Positions 10,535 through 20,894 are shown, numbered from the stretch's first letter. The stretch: 64,000 bases of DNA from Neoceratodus forsteri (GCA_016271365.2 CM057456.1:1395639501-1395703500), one strand, 5' to 3'. Notes: generated by a model from the letters alone, not told the origin. Translations and numbers: made by a program.

Positions 10535-12668
10535 ATGGACCATCGACTCGGTTTCCGGAGATGCCCTTGCGGGCATAAGATGTCTCTGACGGATCCGCAC
10601 TCAATGTGCGTTTACTGCTTGGGCCTTGAGCACGACCCGCAGGCTTGCGACCTGTGCTCTTTCTTTTCGGCCTACGTCCTCGAAGACCGTGCTGCCCGTT
10701 TACAACTGGGGCGTCCCGAGAAGAGATTTCCTCCGGTTAAGTCAAAAGAGGCCCGGTCGGCGGTGTCCGCGGCGGCAGGCTCGTCGGATCAGCTCGAGCA
10801 GATGATCACCCTCGAAGAGGAGGCGGTGCGGGCCGCTTCTACCTCGGCTGCGGCATTTGTCCCGCTATCTCTCGGTGCCTCTTATTCGGCTTCTTTTAAA
10901 GAGCTTTGTCTGACCGTCTCGACAAAAGGTGAGGGTCCAACTTCTTCTGGACCGTTTTCTTGGTCCAAAAAGAGAGACAAGAGTAAGTCTCACCGTCGAC
11001 GCTCCTGGGAGCGGGAAAGATCCCTCTCCCCTAGTTGTCGGCCGTCGACTTCGGTCGACCCCTCTGCTTCGGCCACTGGTTTCACGGTGTCCCCGTCAGG
11101 CCAGTTGACCGAGACTCCCGTCGACGCGGTCGAGATTTTTCTCGACCCGTTGGACGGGTTGTCGGCTGGAGAAGCCGAGAATCCCCTCTCCCTGGTTCCC
11201 CGGTGGGAGTTGAGGATCCCATCGGCTCGTCTGTGCCTCCGGTTCCAGAGCCTTCGGTGGAATCGTCCGAACGAGGGAGTGCCGCATTCCGCACCGTCCT
11301 CGGCCTACCAAGGTTCTCGGTCTCGGTCTCGGACGCTTGGCTGGTCAGCCGATCCGCCGCCATAGGCGGTCTCAGTCTCAGCACCGCAGCGCAAGCGGCA
11401 CCACGCTTCGTCCTCTTCCTCCTCCTCCTCGGACAAGGGAGGCTTGGCGCAAGTTGCGCCGGAGGTATGAGGAACTCATGTGGCAACAGCTCCTTCTGAC
11501 CGGGAATAAGCGGCGCCATCGTCTTCCCCGGCCATTAAGTGGCTGTCATCAGAGCGGCCTAAACAACCCCTCGTTTTAGCCGAGGAGCCTGTTCCCAGGC
11601 CGGTTGTTCGGCCAATTCCAGCTGCCCCACCGATTCTGGTGGAGCCTCCGCCTCCACAGCCATTAGTTGGGCTCCGACCAAAAATTCTCGGTCGGCTCAG
11701 GGACTGCCTCATAGGCTGTCTGTCACCCTCACTCCCGATAGACCTCGGCAGGTGGAGGGTGGCTCAGGCCCGAGGCAGCTCTTTGAGGACTCTTCTGAGT
11801 CCGAGGATGATTCCTCCCTTTTCTCCAAGTGAATGGACTTGGAGTCCTCAGGAGGACAGTCAGTGGACGATAGCCCTTCGTCCTTCCTAGGATTGCTTCG
11901 GCTCATCTCAGAGTCCACCGGGATGAAGCTCGAACCCGTTTCTAAACGGGCCAGGTATCCCCTCACGGAGATTCTGGACCGAGGGGATTCCCCTACGGAG
12001 GCCTTTCCGGTGGCCGAGGCCATAGTGGGTCCGGCCTTGGAGCTCTGGCAGCGCCCTGCTTCCTGTCCTGCGCCTTCGGCCAGGATGGCCAGGAAGTATG
12101 CGGTCCCTACCGGTTCCCTGTCCGTTTTGAACACCCCGGCTGAGGGGTTGGTTACCGACACTGCTCCGCGGCCGGAATGCTAGGATGTGGACAAACCTCC
12201 CGACAAGGAGTCCAAGAAATGGACTATGCCGGGCAAAAGTCTATGCTGCGCCCTCTCTCGGCCTTCGCCAGGCCAGTTCAGCCGGCCCTCATGGCACATT
12301 TTTCTCATGCCCTGTTGGGCTCCCTGGATGAGGTTGTCCCTCATCTTCCCGCGGATCTGCAAACTACGGTCAGGCAGGTGCGGGACCAGGGCAGGGCAGT
12401 GGCCAAACAGCAGCTCCAGACTGCTTTAGACATTGGGGACTCATGTGCCAGATCTGTGGTGGCCGCAGTGGCTATGCGTTGTCGGGCTTGGCTGAGGATA
12501 TCCACCTTTACGTCGGATACCCAGCACAAGTTGGCGGATATTCCCTTTTTGGGGACTGACCTCTTTGGCCCTGGGGTGGAAGGTCACCTGCAGAGGATCG
12601 AGAAGTCCAATGCTACCTTGGACTCTGTCTCTTCCGCCAGAAGGACAAAGGCGCAAACCACAGCCTAA
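10535..12668 (+). pseudogene. DIRS ORF1, gag-like (frameshifted)
   Basis: An in-frame ATG at 10535 starts MDHRLGFRRCPCGHKMS. A cysteine/histidine block (CPCGHK, MCVYCLGLEHDPQACDLC) near the N-terminus is the usual start of DIRS gag-like proteins. A serine/proline-rich low-complexity middle follows, with at least two frame changes (near 11300 and 11580) and a stop just before 11833. The C-terminal conserved part is at 12177-12668, with AKQQLQTALDIGDSCARS and LADIPFLGTDLFGPGVE, matching the conserved gag C-terminus of vertebrate DIRS elements. It presumably packages the element RNA. Start choice rests on the upstream leader being part of the terminal repeat region. Confidence 0.85.
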
Positions 12669-12932
12669 GCCTCTGCCTTCTGCGCCCACGGTAGTCCCGG
12701 CCCAGCAACGTCAGGGCCAGCAGGCTTGCGGCTTGCATCCCAAACCCAAGTCTGAGCTTCTCCAACAGGAAGCAGGGAGGTAAAGGCCCAGGAGGTCCTC
12801 GGCCGGTCCCTCCTCCAAGCCTGCCCAGTGACGGGCTGAGGGTGTCGCCCTAACCCCATCACTCACCCCAGGTTCTCTCTGGGGGACAGCTCCGGCACTT
12901 CTTTCCGCCTGGTCCGTTATTACCACGGACAG

Positions 12933-14077
12933 GTGGGTACTGGAGGTGGTGGGAAAGGCCTGCCTCTAGAATTCAAGCAGGCCCCTTCCTCAGAGCCAAG
13001 CAACCGGGGACTCTGGGTCCGTAGTCTGTCGGCTCATCGGGCCGACATCGCCTCCTCCTCCAAAGGAGGTGATCAGGAGGTGGCGGACCTCCTCAGACCC
13101 GGGGTTTGTGTCCAGGTACTTTCTGGTTCCAAACCGGACGGGGGTGCTGGCGCCCCATTCTCGGCCTACATGACCTAAACAAGTTCCTAAGGTCTCGAAC
13201 CTTCAGGATGGTCATTCTGGCTCAGATAATACCATCCCTGGAACACAGCATGTGGTTCTGCTCTCTGGACCTGCAGGACGCGTTCTTTCACGTCCCTATC
13301 TGTCCGTCACATCGGAGATTCCTTCGCTTTCGAGCAGAGGGATCCCTCTTCGAGTTCCGAGCCATGCCCTTCGGCCTGTCTCCAGCTCCCAGGGTCTTCA
13401 CCAAATGCATTGCAGTGGTGACAGCTTTCCTGCAGCACCGAGGGGTCCGGGTGTACCCTTACCTGGACGATTGGCTGATAGCAGCCCCCTCCAGACAGGA
13501 GGTGGAGTGGTCCAGAGATCTGGCCCTCCAGGTTTGCTCTCAAGTCAGCCTTCTTATCAATGAGGCCAAGTCGGAACTCGAGCCGAAGCAGGTGATTCTG
13601 TTTATCGGGGCAGAGCTCGACTCTCTTCGAGCCAGAGCACAGCTCCCGGCGGACAGGGCCGAGGTTCTTACCTCCTTTGCCCAATCATTTCTGGTTGGGC
13701 AATCGTGCCCTGCCCGGGACTTCCTGCGCCTCCTGGGTCTCATGGCGGCCTATACCAGCGTGGTCCATTGGGCACGCTGGCACATGCGCCCCCTTCAGTG
13801 GGGACTGGCCAGCCAGTGGTCACAACACTGTGATCCACTGGACCAGCTAGTGATGGTGACCCAGGAGATGTGGAACGCTCTCCGGTGGTGGACCGTTCCA
13901 TCTCATCTGCAGGAGGGCATCCCGTTTGTCCGCCTCGAGCCGACGGTCTCTCTATCGACCAATGCTTCTCTGATGGGTTGGGGTGCCCATCTGGGGGAAC
14001 ACGGCGCACGGCCTCTGGTCCCTCACGGGAGTCCCGATGCCACATCAACCTGCTGGAGCTCCGAGCGGTCCGCCTAG
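12933..14077 (+). pseudogene. DIRS reverse transcriptase
   Basis: The long frame 13106-14077 carries the RT fingers and palm: FCSLDLQDAFFHVPI (first catalytic aspartate region), FEFRAMPFGLSPAPRVFT, and the YxDD box as VYPYLDDWLIAAPS at about 13450-13490. A short N-terminal piece in another frame begins at about 12933 (LEFKQAPSS), so there is a frameshift near 13100. The end (LSTNASLMGWGAHLGEHG) already enters RNase H, with N where the first catalytic aspartate is expected (normally TDAS). This enzyme would copy the element RNA into a circular DNA intermediate through the internal complementary region. Confidence 0.92.
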
Positions 14078-14729
14078 CTCTCACCGCCTTTGCTCCGCTC
14101 CGGGTCAAGTGGTCCGAGTCCAGACGGACAATACCACGACCATGTACTACCTAAACTGCCAGGGCGGGACGTGCTTCCATGCTTCTATGCAAGGAAGCTC
14201 TCCGCATTTGGTCACTCGTACGCAGCCTGGAGGTGGTTCTCCTAGCCATTCATGTGGCAGGAGCCTCCAACACCCTGGCCGATGCCCTAAGCCGGATAGG
14301 GCTGCGTCTCACGAGTGGTCTCTCCTGCCGGAGGTAGTACAAGATCTGTTCTCCCATTGGGGCACACCTCAGGTGGACCTGTTTGCCTCCAGGAGAATGC
14401 GAGCTGAGGCTGTTTCATGCCCGCCTCAGCAGGGCTCGCTGCAGGGGGATGCCTTCTCGAGGCTGTGGACCCCGGGCCTCTTCTGCGCCTTTTCCCCATT
14501 TCCCTTGATTCACAAGGTGCTTCTCAAAGCAAGGAGGGACAAGGCACAGGTGATTCTGATAGCCCCAGACTGGCCCCGCCAGTTCTGGTACCCAGATCTC
14601 CTCAGCCTCAGCTCCCGGCTCCCGAGGCAGCTTCCAGCTCGCCCGGACCTGCTCTCAGTCAATCAGGGGAAGGTGTTCCATCCGGACCTTCAATCCCTGC
14701 ACCCTACGGCCTGGTTCCTGAGCGGCTAG
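13930..14729 (+). pseudogene. DIRS RNase H and downstream conserved region
   Basis: RNase H begins at the end of the RT frame and continues after a frame change in 13983-14729: VQTDNTTTMYYLNCQGGT holds the conserved TDN. The A-D-x-LSR block falls in another frame around 14275-14300. Downstream, WSLLPEVVQDLFSHWG, VDLFASRRM, GDAFSRLW and VILIAPDWPRQFWYPDLL form the long conserved region that follows RNase H in DIRS polyproteins, to which a Dam-like methyltransferase domain is commonly assigned. I did not see a clear methyltransferase DPPY-type motif. At least two frameshifts disable it. Confidence 0.8.
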
Positions 14730-14786
14730 AGTTCTAGGCCTTGGTCTTTCCGGACGAGGTCCTCACGTTGTTGAGGCGTCCCGTAT

Positions 14787-15785
14787 ATGCCGACCAGGAA
14801 TGCTATGCCTTCAAATGGAAGAGATTTTCCATTTGGTGTCAGGGCAAGGGCTTGGACCCTTCCTCCTGTCCTTGGCAAGCATCTTGGACTATTTATGGTC
14901 CTTTCTAGTCAAGGGCTTAGTCACGACCCTAAGGGTGCACCTGGCAGCCATCTCTGCTTACGCGCGCGGGAGGGGAGCAGTCGGTGGCGCAGGAGAAGGT
15001 GGTCTGTTGCTTTTTCAAAGGCCTTGATCACATTTCCCCTCCGGTGCGAGAACCTCCACCTCCGTGGGATCTACTGCTGGTACTGGCAAAGCTCATGGGC
15101 AAGCCATTCGTACCAATGCACAGGTGTGATCTCTCTCACCTGTCGTGGAAGACCGCCTTCTTGGTGGCTATCACGTCAGCCAGAAGGATGGGAGAACTCC
15201 AGGCGCTTTGCATCGAGTCTCCTTACCTGGTCTTCCACAGGGACAAGGTTGTCCTGCGCCCCACCCGAATTCCTTCCAAGGTGGTGTCGGAGTTTCACCT
15301 TAACCAGGTGTTGACTCTGCCGTGTTCTACCCCAATCACACTTTGGAGGTTAATACAGGCTCCATACTTTGACCTAGAAGGGCGCCGCTTATTATAAGGA
15401 GCGCACGGCTGAAATTCGGGGAGAGGTTCGCCAGCTGTTTGTCATCTACGCTGAAGCCGCACCTGGCAGACCTGCAGCCATGTGGACGATAAGCAGGTGG
15501 GTCACCTCCTGCATAGATCTCTGCTACAAGTTGGCGGGCATGGAGCCTCCCAGAGGGATAAGAGCTCATTCTACCCGCCATGCTGCTGCATCGGTGGCTG
15601 CTTCCAGGGACGTCCCTATCCAGGAAATCTGCAGGGCTGCTACCTGGAAGTCAGCACACACCTTCATTACCCATTACCACATCGACCTTGAGTCACGCCG
15701 GGATGCTGGTTTTGGGGCCTCGGTTCTTCAGTCTTATTCCCTAAGTAGGGGTGCGCTTGCCTCCCTCCTCCCAGAGAACTGCTAG
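14787..15785 (+). pseudogene. DIRS tyrosine recombinase
   Basis: The recombinase is read in 14984-15397 and 15480-15785, separated by a frame change and stops, with an N-terminal part at 14787-15020 in other frames. The first catalytic arginine is in SARRMGELQAL (about 15175-15200). The second box, HSTRHAAASVA (HxxR), lies at about 15567-15600, and the nucleophile tyrosine in FITHYHIDL at about 15664-15690. The order R...HxxR...Y is that of tyrosine recombinases. In active DIRS elements the enzyme inserts the circular DNA copy without making a target duplication, which agrees with the flanks seen here. Confidence 0.92.
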
Positions 15786-15803
15786 AGCCTGCCAGTGATA
15801 TGT

Positions 15804-15886
15804 GATGAACAACATATCCATGTCCCTAGAAATACAGGTTACTCACCTGTAACAGGAGTTCTAGGAATGGTATATGTTGTTCATCC
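15804..15886 (+). promoter_or_regulatory. DIRS internal complementary region
   Basis: 83 bases, exact reverse complement of the 27 bases at the left edge (10265-10291) plus the 56 bases at the right edge (16056-16111). In the DIRS replication model this region templates circularisation of the cDNA by bridging the two termini. No mismatch was found in either match. Confidence 0.95.
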
Positions 15887-15919
15887 ACACGACCCACCCG
15901 ACCTCCCGGCTTCGACGCA

Positions 15920-16111
15920 CAACCTGAGCTTCCAGCGGGCCAGATCTGGTGTCATGGGGCGGAGCCGAGAGTTTTACCACCCGGGTGGGTGGGAGGAGCC
16001 AGCTTGAAGACCTTCCGGCAAGATTTAAAGCGGCAAGGAACCTGCCAGACAGTGTGGATGAACAACATATACCATTCCTAGAACTCCTGTTACAGGTGAG
16101 TAACCTGTATT
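15920..16111 (+). repeat. Right inverted terminal repeat of the DIRS element
   Basis: It is the inverse of the left terminal repeat: ccacccgggtgggtgggagg and gccagacagtgtggatgaac are the complements of left-end phrases. The outermost 56 bases are represented in the internal complementary region. Confidence 0.95.
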
Positions 16112-17520
16112 TGTGCAACTTAGTATTAAATGGAAAACACAAGATTGCTGACAGGTGGCATCATCTTCGTCACGTGGTGGTCAGTATTTTGGATGAATTT
16201 CCAGTCTACAAAGTGCATCCAGAGAATGATCCCTGGGCTGTTAAAACCACGTGCTGGAACCATCTGCTGTCCATCGGGCAAGTAATTATTGACACTGAGC
16301 CAGCTGACACTGCCCCTTCTTAGCTGGAAACCAGGGTGGCTGCCTGAAAGAGGTGATGCCAGCTCTTCCCAGCTATTCCAGAGCCTGAGTTCTCCCCACA
16401 ACAGGTCCCTTGTGACAACAGTGGTCCCTCCGAATTCGACAGTGATGAAGATGAGGCTCCCTACTTCCCCTCTTATGAACGGAGTCAGTTGTTCCAAGAG
16501 AACCCCATGTATAATTATGGGGAGGAGGCTGCGCTTCATGAACTGTCCCAGGTGCCAGCTTCCTCTCTAGAACCAGAACCCCCCGAAAGTGAGGTGCCCA
16601 GTGGTGTGTTTGAAATGACAGAGTCTTTGTGTTTAGCAGAGTTGTTTGAACTGCCCGAGGAGGAGTTGATCGAGGGGAACCCCCTGGTGACATACCAGAT
16701 TGTGCCGAAACTCATGAAAGTATTGACTGTTCTAATTTGGTGCCACCGAATCCCATTGGTTCGGAGCCCCTTTCAGATTAATAATCTGAGCCCTTACCAG
16801 ACAGTGATGGCAAGTCTAGTGTTATGGAGATGAAAGTTCTAAACCACAAAAGGAAATGTACACCCCCTCTAGACACTTCCTCCAGTGCAGGAGAGCCCCT
16901 CATGGAACAAAAGGATGGCAGCGCCAAAGTTAACCCCCCAACTTCTATACCTCTTCCCCCGAGGAAGTCTGGGTGGGTTGTCAAGCTAGTGGTATGTCTT
17001 AGCTATGACTCCCCGGGGAGACTGGTGAATTTGCCCCTAATTGTTGTCCATAAGGGGGTTTATATCACAAGGAGCATACTGCCTAAATTGAGTTTGTCTG
17101 CTAATGCTAGATTGCTGGTCTTTCCCTCAGACCATGGTGTCCCTACTCCAGTACAGCCTAAGTTAGCTGATAGGATGGGGTCCCCAACTACATTGTTTAA
17201 AGTACAGGAAACGTTTACATGAATAAGTACAGTATAGTAACTGCAAGCATAGTCAGACCACTTGGGGAGCCAGAGGGGGGTATCAGTGTCCCAGAGGGCT
17301 GTACCCAAGGCAGTCACGTGGCCAACAACCCTGTCCACCAGGTGGAGGCACCCGTTCAGAGAGCCCAGGCCCCCCAACCTGCAGGCCACAGTGCAAGCAG
17401 GGGTAGTATCCCTTGGGATAGCATCACCTAGGGGTTACAAATGACATTTCAGAGGTGTATCACTGTCCTGTCCAATGCATTGGGCTAGCCAGTGGCAGAC
17501 CAATGACCAGGCAAGCTGAG
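16111..17520 (+). mobile_element. Ty3/Gypsy element, 3' part resuming after the DIRS insertion
   Basis: The integrase C-terminal motif continues immediately at 16111-16320 (CNLVLNGKHKIADRWHH, VYKVHPEND), ending at a stop at 16321-16323. A second frame at 16489-16740 is acidic and proline-rich (ASSLEPEPPESEVPSG). The 16824-17222 frame has a block VVCLSYDSPGRLVNLPLIV, resembling the pol C-terminal tail of related elements. From 17223 to about 17520 there is non-coding sequence, probably 3' untranslated region. No polypurine tract or LTR could be fixed; an antisense CR1 starts at about 17541. Confidence 0.8.
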
Positions 17521-17540
17521 TATGACACTGCTCCGAGTTT

Positions 17541-18272
17541 GGAAACATAGAATCAGAGAAACGTGACATCAGAAAAGGACTGCCTGGCCCACCCAGTCTG
17601 CCCAAGGCACCTAGCTGATGGCTAGGACTTCATCCAGCAACCTCCTTCCCCCCTCCTCCCCTATACTCGACCCATGTGGCCGTCCCATGCTCTCTTAATG
17701 CCCTTTACGGTGGCCTCCCCTACCACCGCCTCTGGGAGCCCATTCCATTTCTCCACCACCTTTTCTGTGAAAAAGTTATTTCTGGTGTTCCCCCGGAACC
17801 TGCCTCTCTCTACCTGTATTGCATGCCCCCTGGTCCTCTTCTGCCCCCGTAATTTAAAAAGTTTCTCTACCGGCTCTCTGATGCCCTTAACATATTTAAA
17901 GGTCTCAATCATATCCCCCATATCCCTCCTCTGCTCAAGGGAATATATGCCCAGTTTCCTCAATCTATCCTCATATGGCAAGTGACTAAGCCCTGCCACC
18001 ATCTTGGTAGCTCTCCTCTATACAGGTTCAAGCCTGTCCATGTCCCATCTCAAGAACAGCCTCCAGAATTGAACCCCATACTCCAAATGTGGTCTAACCA
18101 GCTGCTTATGTAGAGGGATGATGACCTCTCTCCTTCTGCTAGTGAATCCCCTCCCAATGCAGCCCAACATCCTGCTAGCCTTGGCTACCACCCCCTCACA
18201 CTGTTTAGCTACCTTGAGGTCCCCCAACGCACTAATTTCTAGGTCCCTCTCCACCTCCTCCTTTACTTCCAG
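17541..18272 (-). mobile_element. CR1 LINE, 3' part of ORF2 plus tail, antisense
   Basis: Read on the minus strand: ERDLEISALGDLKVAKQCE, LVRPHLEYGVQFWR and RRDMGDMIETFKYVKGI, all from the C-terminal third of CR1 ORF2, split by a frameshift near 18010. A short 3' untranslated region with the family phrase 'gggcagactgggtgggcc' in minus sense lies at 17585-17620. The element is 5'-truncated near 18272. It sits at the right edge of the Gypsy remnant and may hide or replace its 3' LTR. Confidence 0.92.
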
Positions 18273-18471
18273 GGCCTGACCTCCTTTGTGTACTTGAAAG
18301 GACTGAAGCGCTCCTATGAGAGAGTGTTTGTTTTGGTCCCTTCATTTGCATGAAGCTGGCCAGGAAGCAGCTGATTGGCTTTATGATATTGTGGTGGCAT
18401 GCTGTCTGTGTTTTCAGGAGTAGTTGTCTCCTCCCATCGCCCCCCCAGGTCCACTTTTTTTGTAAATATAA

Positions 18472-19110
18472 GTGCTCTGCCACAAAGATGGCTCCTGACT
18501 ACCCATTATGCCTCTTAACCTCACTGTCTCGCTGATCTCTGTCTCCCCATGCTCACTTTGTTTCCATTGGAACTGTTTAAAAAAAAAAAAAGTAAAATTG
18601 AATTTGTGGTGCTCTGCCATGGAGACGTTCAGTGGAGTCGCAATATCTTTCACCTCTCTCTCACTTGCTCCTACCCCCCAACGCGTGCTTCCTTTCCAAC
18701 AGAGCTGGTTAAGAAAAAGAAAAAGTGATGTGCTCGGTCATGAAGACTTTCTGAGGACCCAGTATGCCTCTCACATCTCTGTCACTTGTTCCCCTCCCAC
18801 CGCTCACTTCATTTCATTTCAACAGGAGCTGTATACAAAAAGTGCTCTGATCTTCCATGAAAACTTTTTCCGTGGAGCCAATATGACTCTTACCTCTTTG
18901 TCACTTGTCTCCTTCCCCATGTTCTCTTTCTTTAGTTTCCACCTGAGCCATTTAAAAAAACCAAAAAAAAACAGTATAAGTGCTGTGCTCTGCAATGAAG
19001 ACTTTCCAAGGCCGCTTACCTCTCTCACTTGTCTTCCCCCCCCCCATTCGCTCTCCTTCCAGTGGAGCTGTTTAAACAATAAGTAAAAGTACTCTGCTCT
19101 GCTACAAAGA
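18472..19110 (+). repeat. Tandem array of ~120 bp units, about five diverged copies
   Basis: Units begin with 'gtgctctgcc'-like phrases at about 18472, 18609, 18730, 18842, 18985 and a last partial at 19089. Each continues with a 'gaagactttc..gg' block, a pyrimidine-rich 'cctctctcacttg' block, a 'ttccaacagagctg' block and an A-rich run. Spacing varies from about 104 to 143 bp. A 192-codon open frame at 18508-19086 runs through the array, but its composition merely follows the repeat and I do not regard it as a gene. Confidence 0.85.
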
Positions 19111-19440
19111 TGACTCCTGACTGACGCAGTTACAGGTGAATGGCTGTCGACAGGCATATGCACAGTAGGACAGAACATGCTGTAAAAAAAAAAAAAAAAA
19201 ATAGAGGGGGCAAAAAAACAAACTGGGCAAATCTGTTGAGCCCATAGGAGTAAGCGCAGCCATGAAGGTCTAACACACGGATTGCAAACAAAAATGGACA
19301 CACATTGAGGAACAAACAAGCATTAAGGGAGCAGTAGGATATTTCAGAATACCCTAATTAAGTCTCTTGTGAGGTGTTATGAGTGTGTGCTGATTATTGA
19401 ATGTGTGAAACATTAAGTGAGGGAAGGCTTGTGATGAGAA
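19111..19440. other. No gene recognised
   Basis: Contains an A run at 19182-19201 and AT-rich sequence only. Confidence 0.4.
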
Positions 19441-19441
19441 G

Positions 19442-19508
19442 ATACAGTGTGCTGCACTGATGAAGGGCACTTGCTCGAAACGTTTGAGATGTAATTTGTA
19501 CACTGTAT
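19442..19508 (+). ncRNA. Hammerhead-ribozyme-like motif
   Basis: The conserved core is complete: ctgatga at 19457-19463 and gaaa at 19477-19480. Between them, gggc (19465-19468) pairs with gctc (19473-19476) around a four-base loop, giving stem II. After the core, acgt (19480-19483) pairs with atgt (19489-19492), giving a short stem III, followed by A at the cleavage position (triplet GTA, allowed by the NUH rule). Outer stem I is a perfect 9 bp pairing of atacagtgt (19442-19450) with acactgtat (19500-19508), with a six-by-six internal loop next to the core. Such type I hammerheads are known in Penelope-like elements and other retroelements. Activity is inferred, not shown. Confidence 0.5.
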
Positions 19509-20340
19509 ATTTATGAATTAACGCCTGATGAAAAAAGGAAAAAAGAACTATTTATGTAAGCAAATGTATATCAATAAAAATAATTGATTAAACTTTATTG
19601 GGTGAGTGGGCTTCTTAATCTACCAGTTTGTTTTGTGATGTTCATAGCCTGAATTGGTAGTTAGCCCTGCCCCTTTCCATTAACTGATAATTCTCTTTCA
19701 TTATATTGAGGCTGGCTGTACTGGACCTTTCAAGTATTCAGAGCCAATAAAAGCAGATCATATAATACATGTTGTCTTACAGATTATTACATCCTCTTTA
19801 TTTGTTGCCCTAAATATTCCCCCTCTCTGGGCTCTTTGTTTTAGTCTGATGAGTTCCCTGCAATCTGCCTTCTCTCCGGCTTTCAGTCTGGTCTGAAGCT
19901 CATTCACCCTGCAGGGGGATGCTGATTTCCGTCTCCCCAGCCTCTTAAAGTGATATAGCTCAATTCTGAAATATGCTTGACTTGTTTTATTAGTTTCCTT
20001 GGTGAGCTCCAGTGATCTCATTCAGATCTGTCTGTGCCCTGTAACACTCTCTGTACAGCCCGTCTGACAATTAAGTTTTACCTATCCATTTTCCCCAGAC
20101 TGCATTTCCACCCCTGTCTCGGTTATTGTGGACAGTGGGACAGGGGTTGATAAGTTGAGGCAGAGTGCAGCAGTCATTCAGCATGGATGGACTCTTATTG
20201 TGGACACTGTGTGGTAGGCGATAATCGGCTGAGGAAGGATGCAGCCATCAAGAGTGGTGGTGGTGGTTATTTGTTCAAGTGGATGGATTGAAGCTCTTAC
20301 GTTATCTTGTTCAAGGTCATGCACAGTATGTGGCAGTGTT
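19509..20340. other. No gene recognised; AT-rich to mixed sequence
   Basis: An 87-codon open frame on the minus strand at 19758-20021 has a protein-like, lysine/arginine-rich composition (KRLGRRKSASPCRVNELQ) but no recognised domain, splice context or start evidence. Nothing else is supported. Confidence 0.3.
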
Positions 20341-20359
20341 CGGGGGTAGGGAGTCGTTG

Positions 20360-20414
<55 letters not shown>
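20360..20414. repeat. (TG)n microsatellite
   Basis: About 27 uninterrupted TG units directly readable. Confidence 0.98.
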
Positions 20415-20415
<1 letters not shown>

Positions 20416-20686
20416 ATGCGTACATGTGTTACTGAGTGCCCCAAGCAAAAGTAAGTATGCACTCATGGTGCTGGAACAGCACCAGTGAGGGTGGCCAGCT
20501 CCAGAGAGTACAACACAGAATGCAGAGAGCCATTGCACGCAGCCTCAGGCCAGGTACCCCAGCGCTTCACTCTCTCAAACTTTATCAGGGGGCCTGTACC
20601 TCTTGTTGTGGGTGTGCATCCCCTTTTGCTGTTAGATTCAAAACAGAGGTTACACATGGAGCAAAGGTGCAGGGATAAAGGCAAGC

Positions 20687-20894
20687 AGAAATTAAAAAAA
20701 TCCAGCACTCAAAAAAACGGAATGAAAGGACTGCTTCACCAATATCTGAAAGTGCTTCATTTTATTATAAGTGCCATGTGCCGAGCCGCATGGCACTTAT
20801 AATAAATGAAGCACTTTCAGATATCGGTGAAGCAGTCCTTTCATTCCGTTTTTTTTTTTTTTTTTTTTTGAGTGCGGGATTTTTTTGAATTTCT
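20687..20894. repeat. Foldback repeat with ~95-100 bp arms and a 10-base spacer
   Basis: The left arm (about 20687-20778) and right arm (20789-20894) are near-perfect inverse complements: 'agcactcaaaaaaacgg', 'gaaaggactgcttcacc' and 'aagtgcttcat' reappear inverted as 'atgaagcactt', 'ggtgaagcagtcctttc' and 'ccgtttttt..gagtgc'. The spacer is tgccgagccg. The right arm poly-T (about 22) is longer than the left poly-A (7). The arms resemble the 3' end of a retroelement ending '...gagtgctggatttttt'; two copies head to head, or a foldback transposon, would give this. Confidence 0.9.

Larger units (their letters stand above)
10266..16110 (+). mobile_element. Complete DIRS-type tyrosine-recombinase retrotransposon nested in Gypsy integrase
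   Basis: It has all DIRS hallmarks. Imperfect inverted terminal repeats lie at about 10279-10430 and 15920-16097. An internal complementary region at 15804-15886 is the exact reverse complement of both outer ends joined: 15804-15830 matches 10265-10291, and 15831-15886 matches 16056-16111. Between them are gag-like, RT, RNase H and tyrosine recombinase frames in order. There is no longer target duplication, consistent with recombinase-mediated insertion; the bases tatt are shared by both edges, so the exact boundary can slide by a few bases. Coding frames are broken by frameshifts, so this copy cannot make its proteins, although the cis-acting ends are well preserved. Confidence 0.95.

Noticed and set aside
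11082..11519. 145-codon minus-strand frame within the DIRS gag region
   Set aside because: Antisense shadow of the GC-rich gag-like sequence.
14729..14990. Dam-type methyltransferase in the DIRS element
   Set aside because: The conserved region after RNase H is present, but no clear methyltransferase catalytic motif was visible.
18508..19086. 192-codon plus-strand open frame
   Set aside because: Lies entirely inside the ~120 bp tandem array; peptide is repetitive and of biased composition.
19758..20021. Lysine/arginine-rich minus-strand frame with protein-like look
   Set aside because: No recognised domain and no supporting signals; kept only as a note in the region description.
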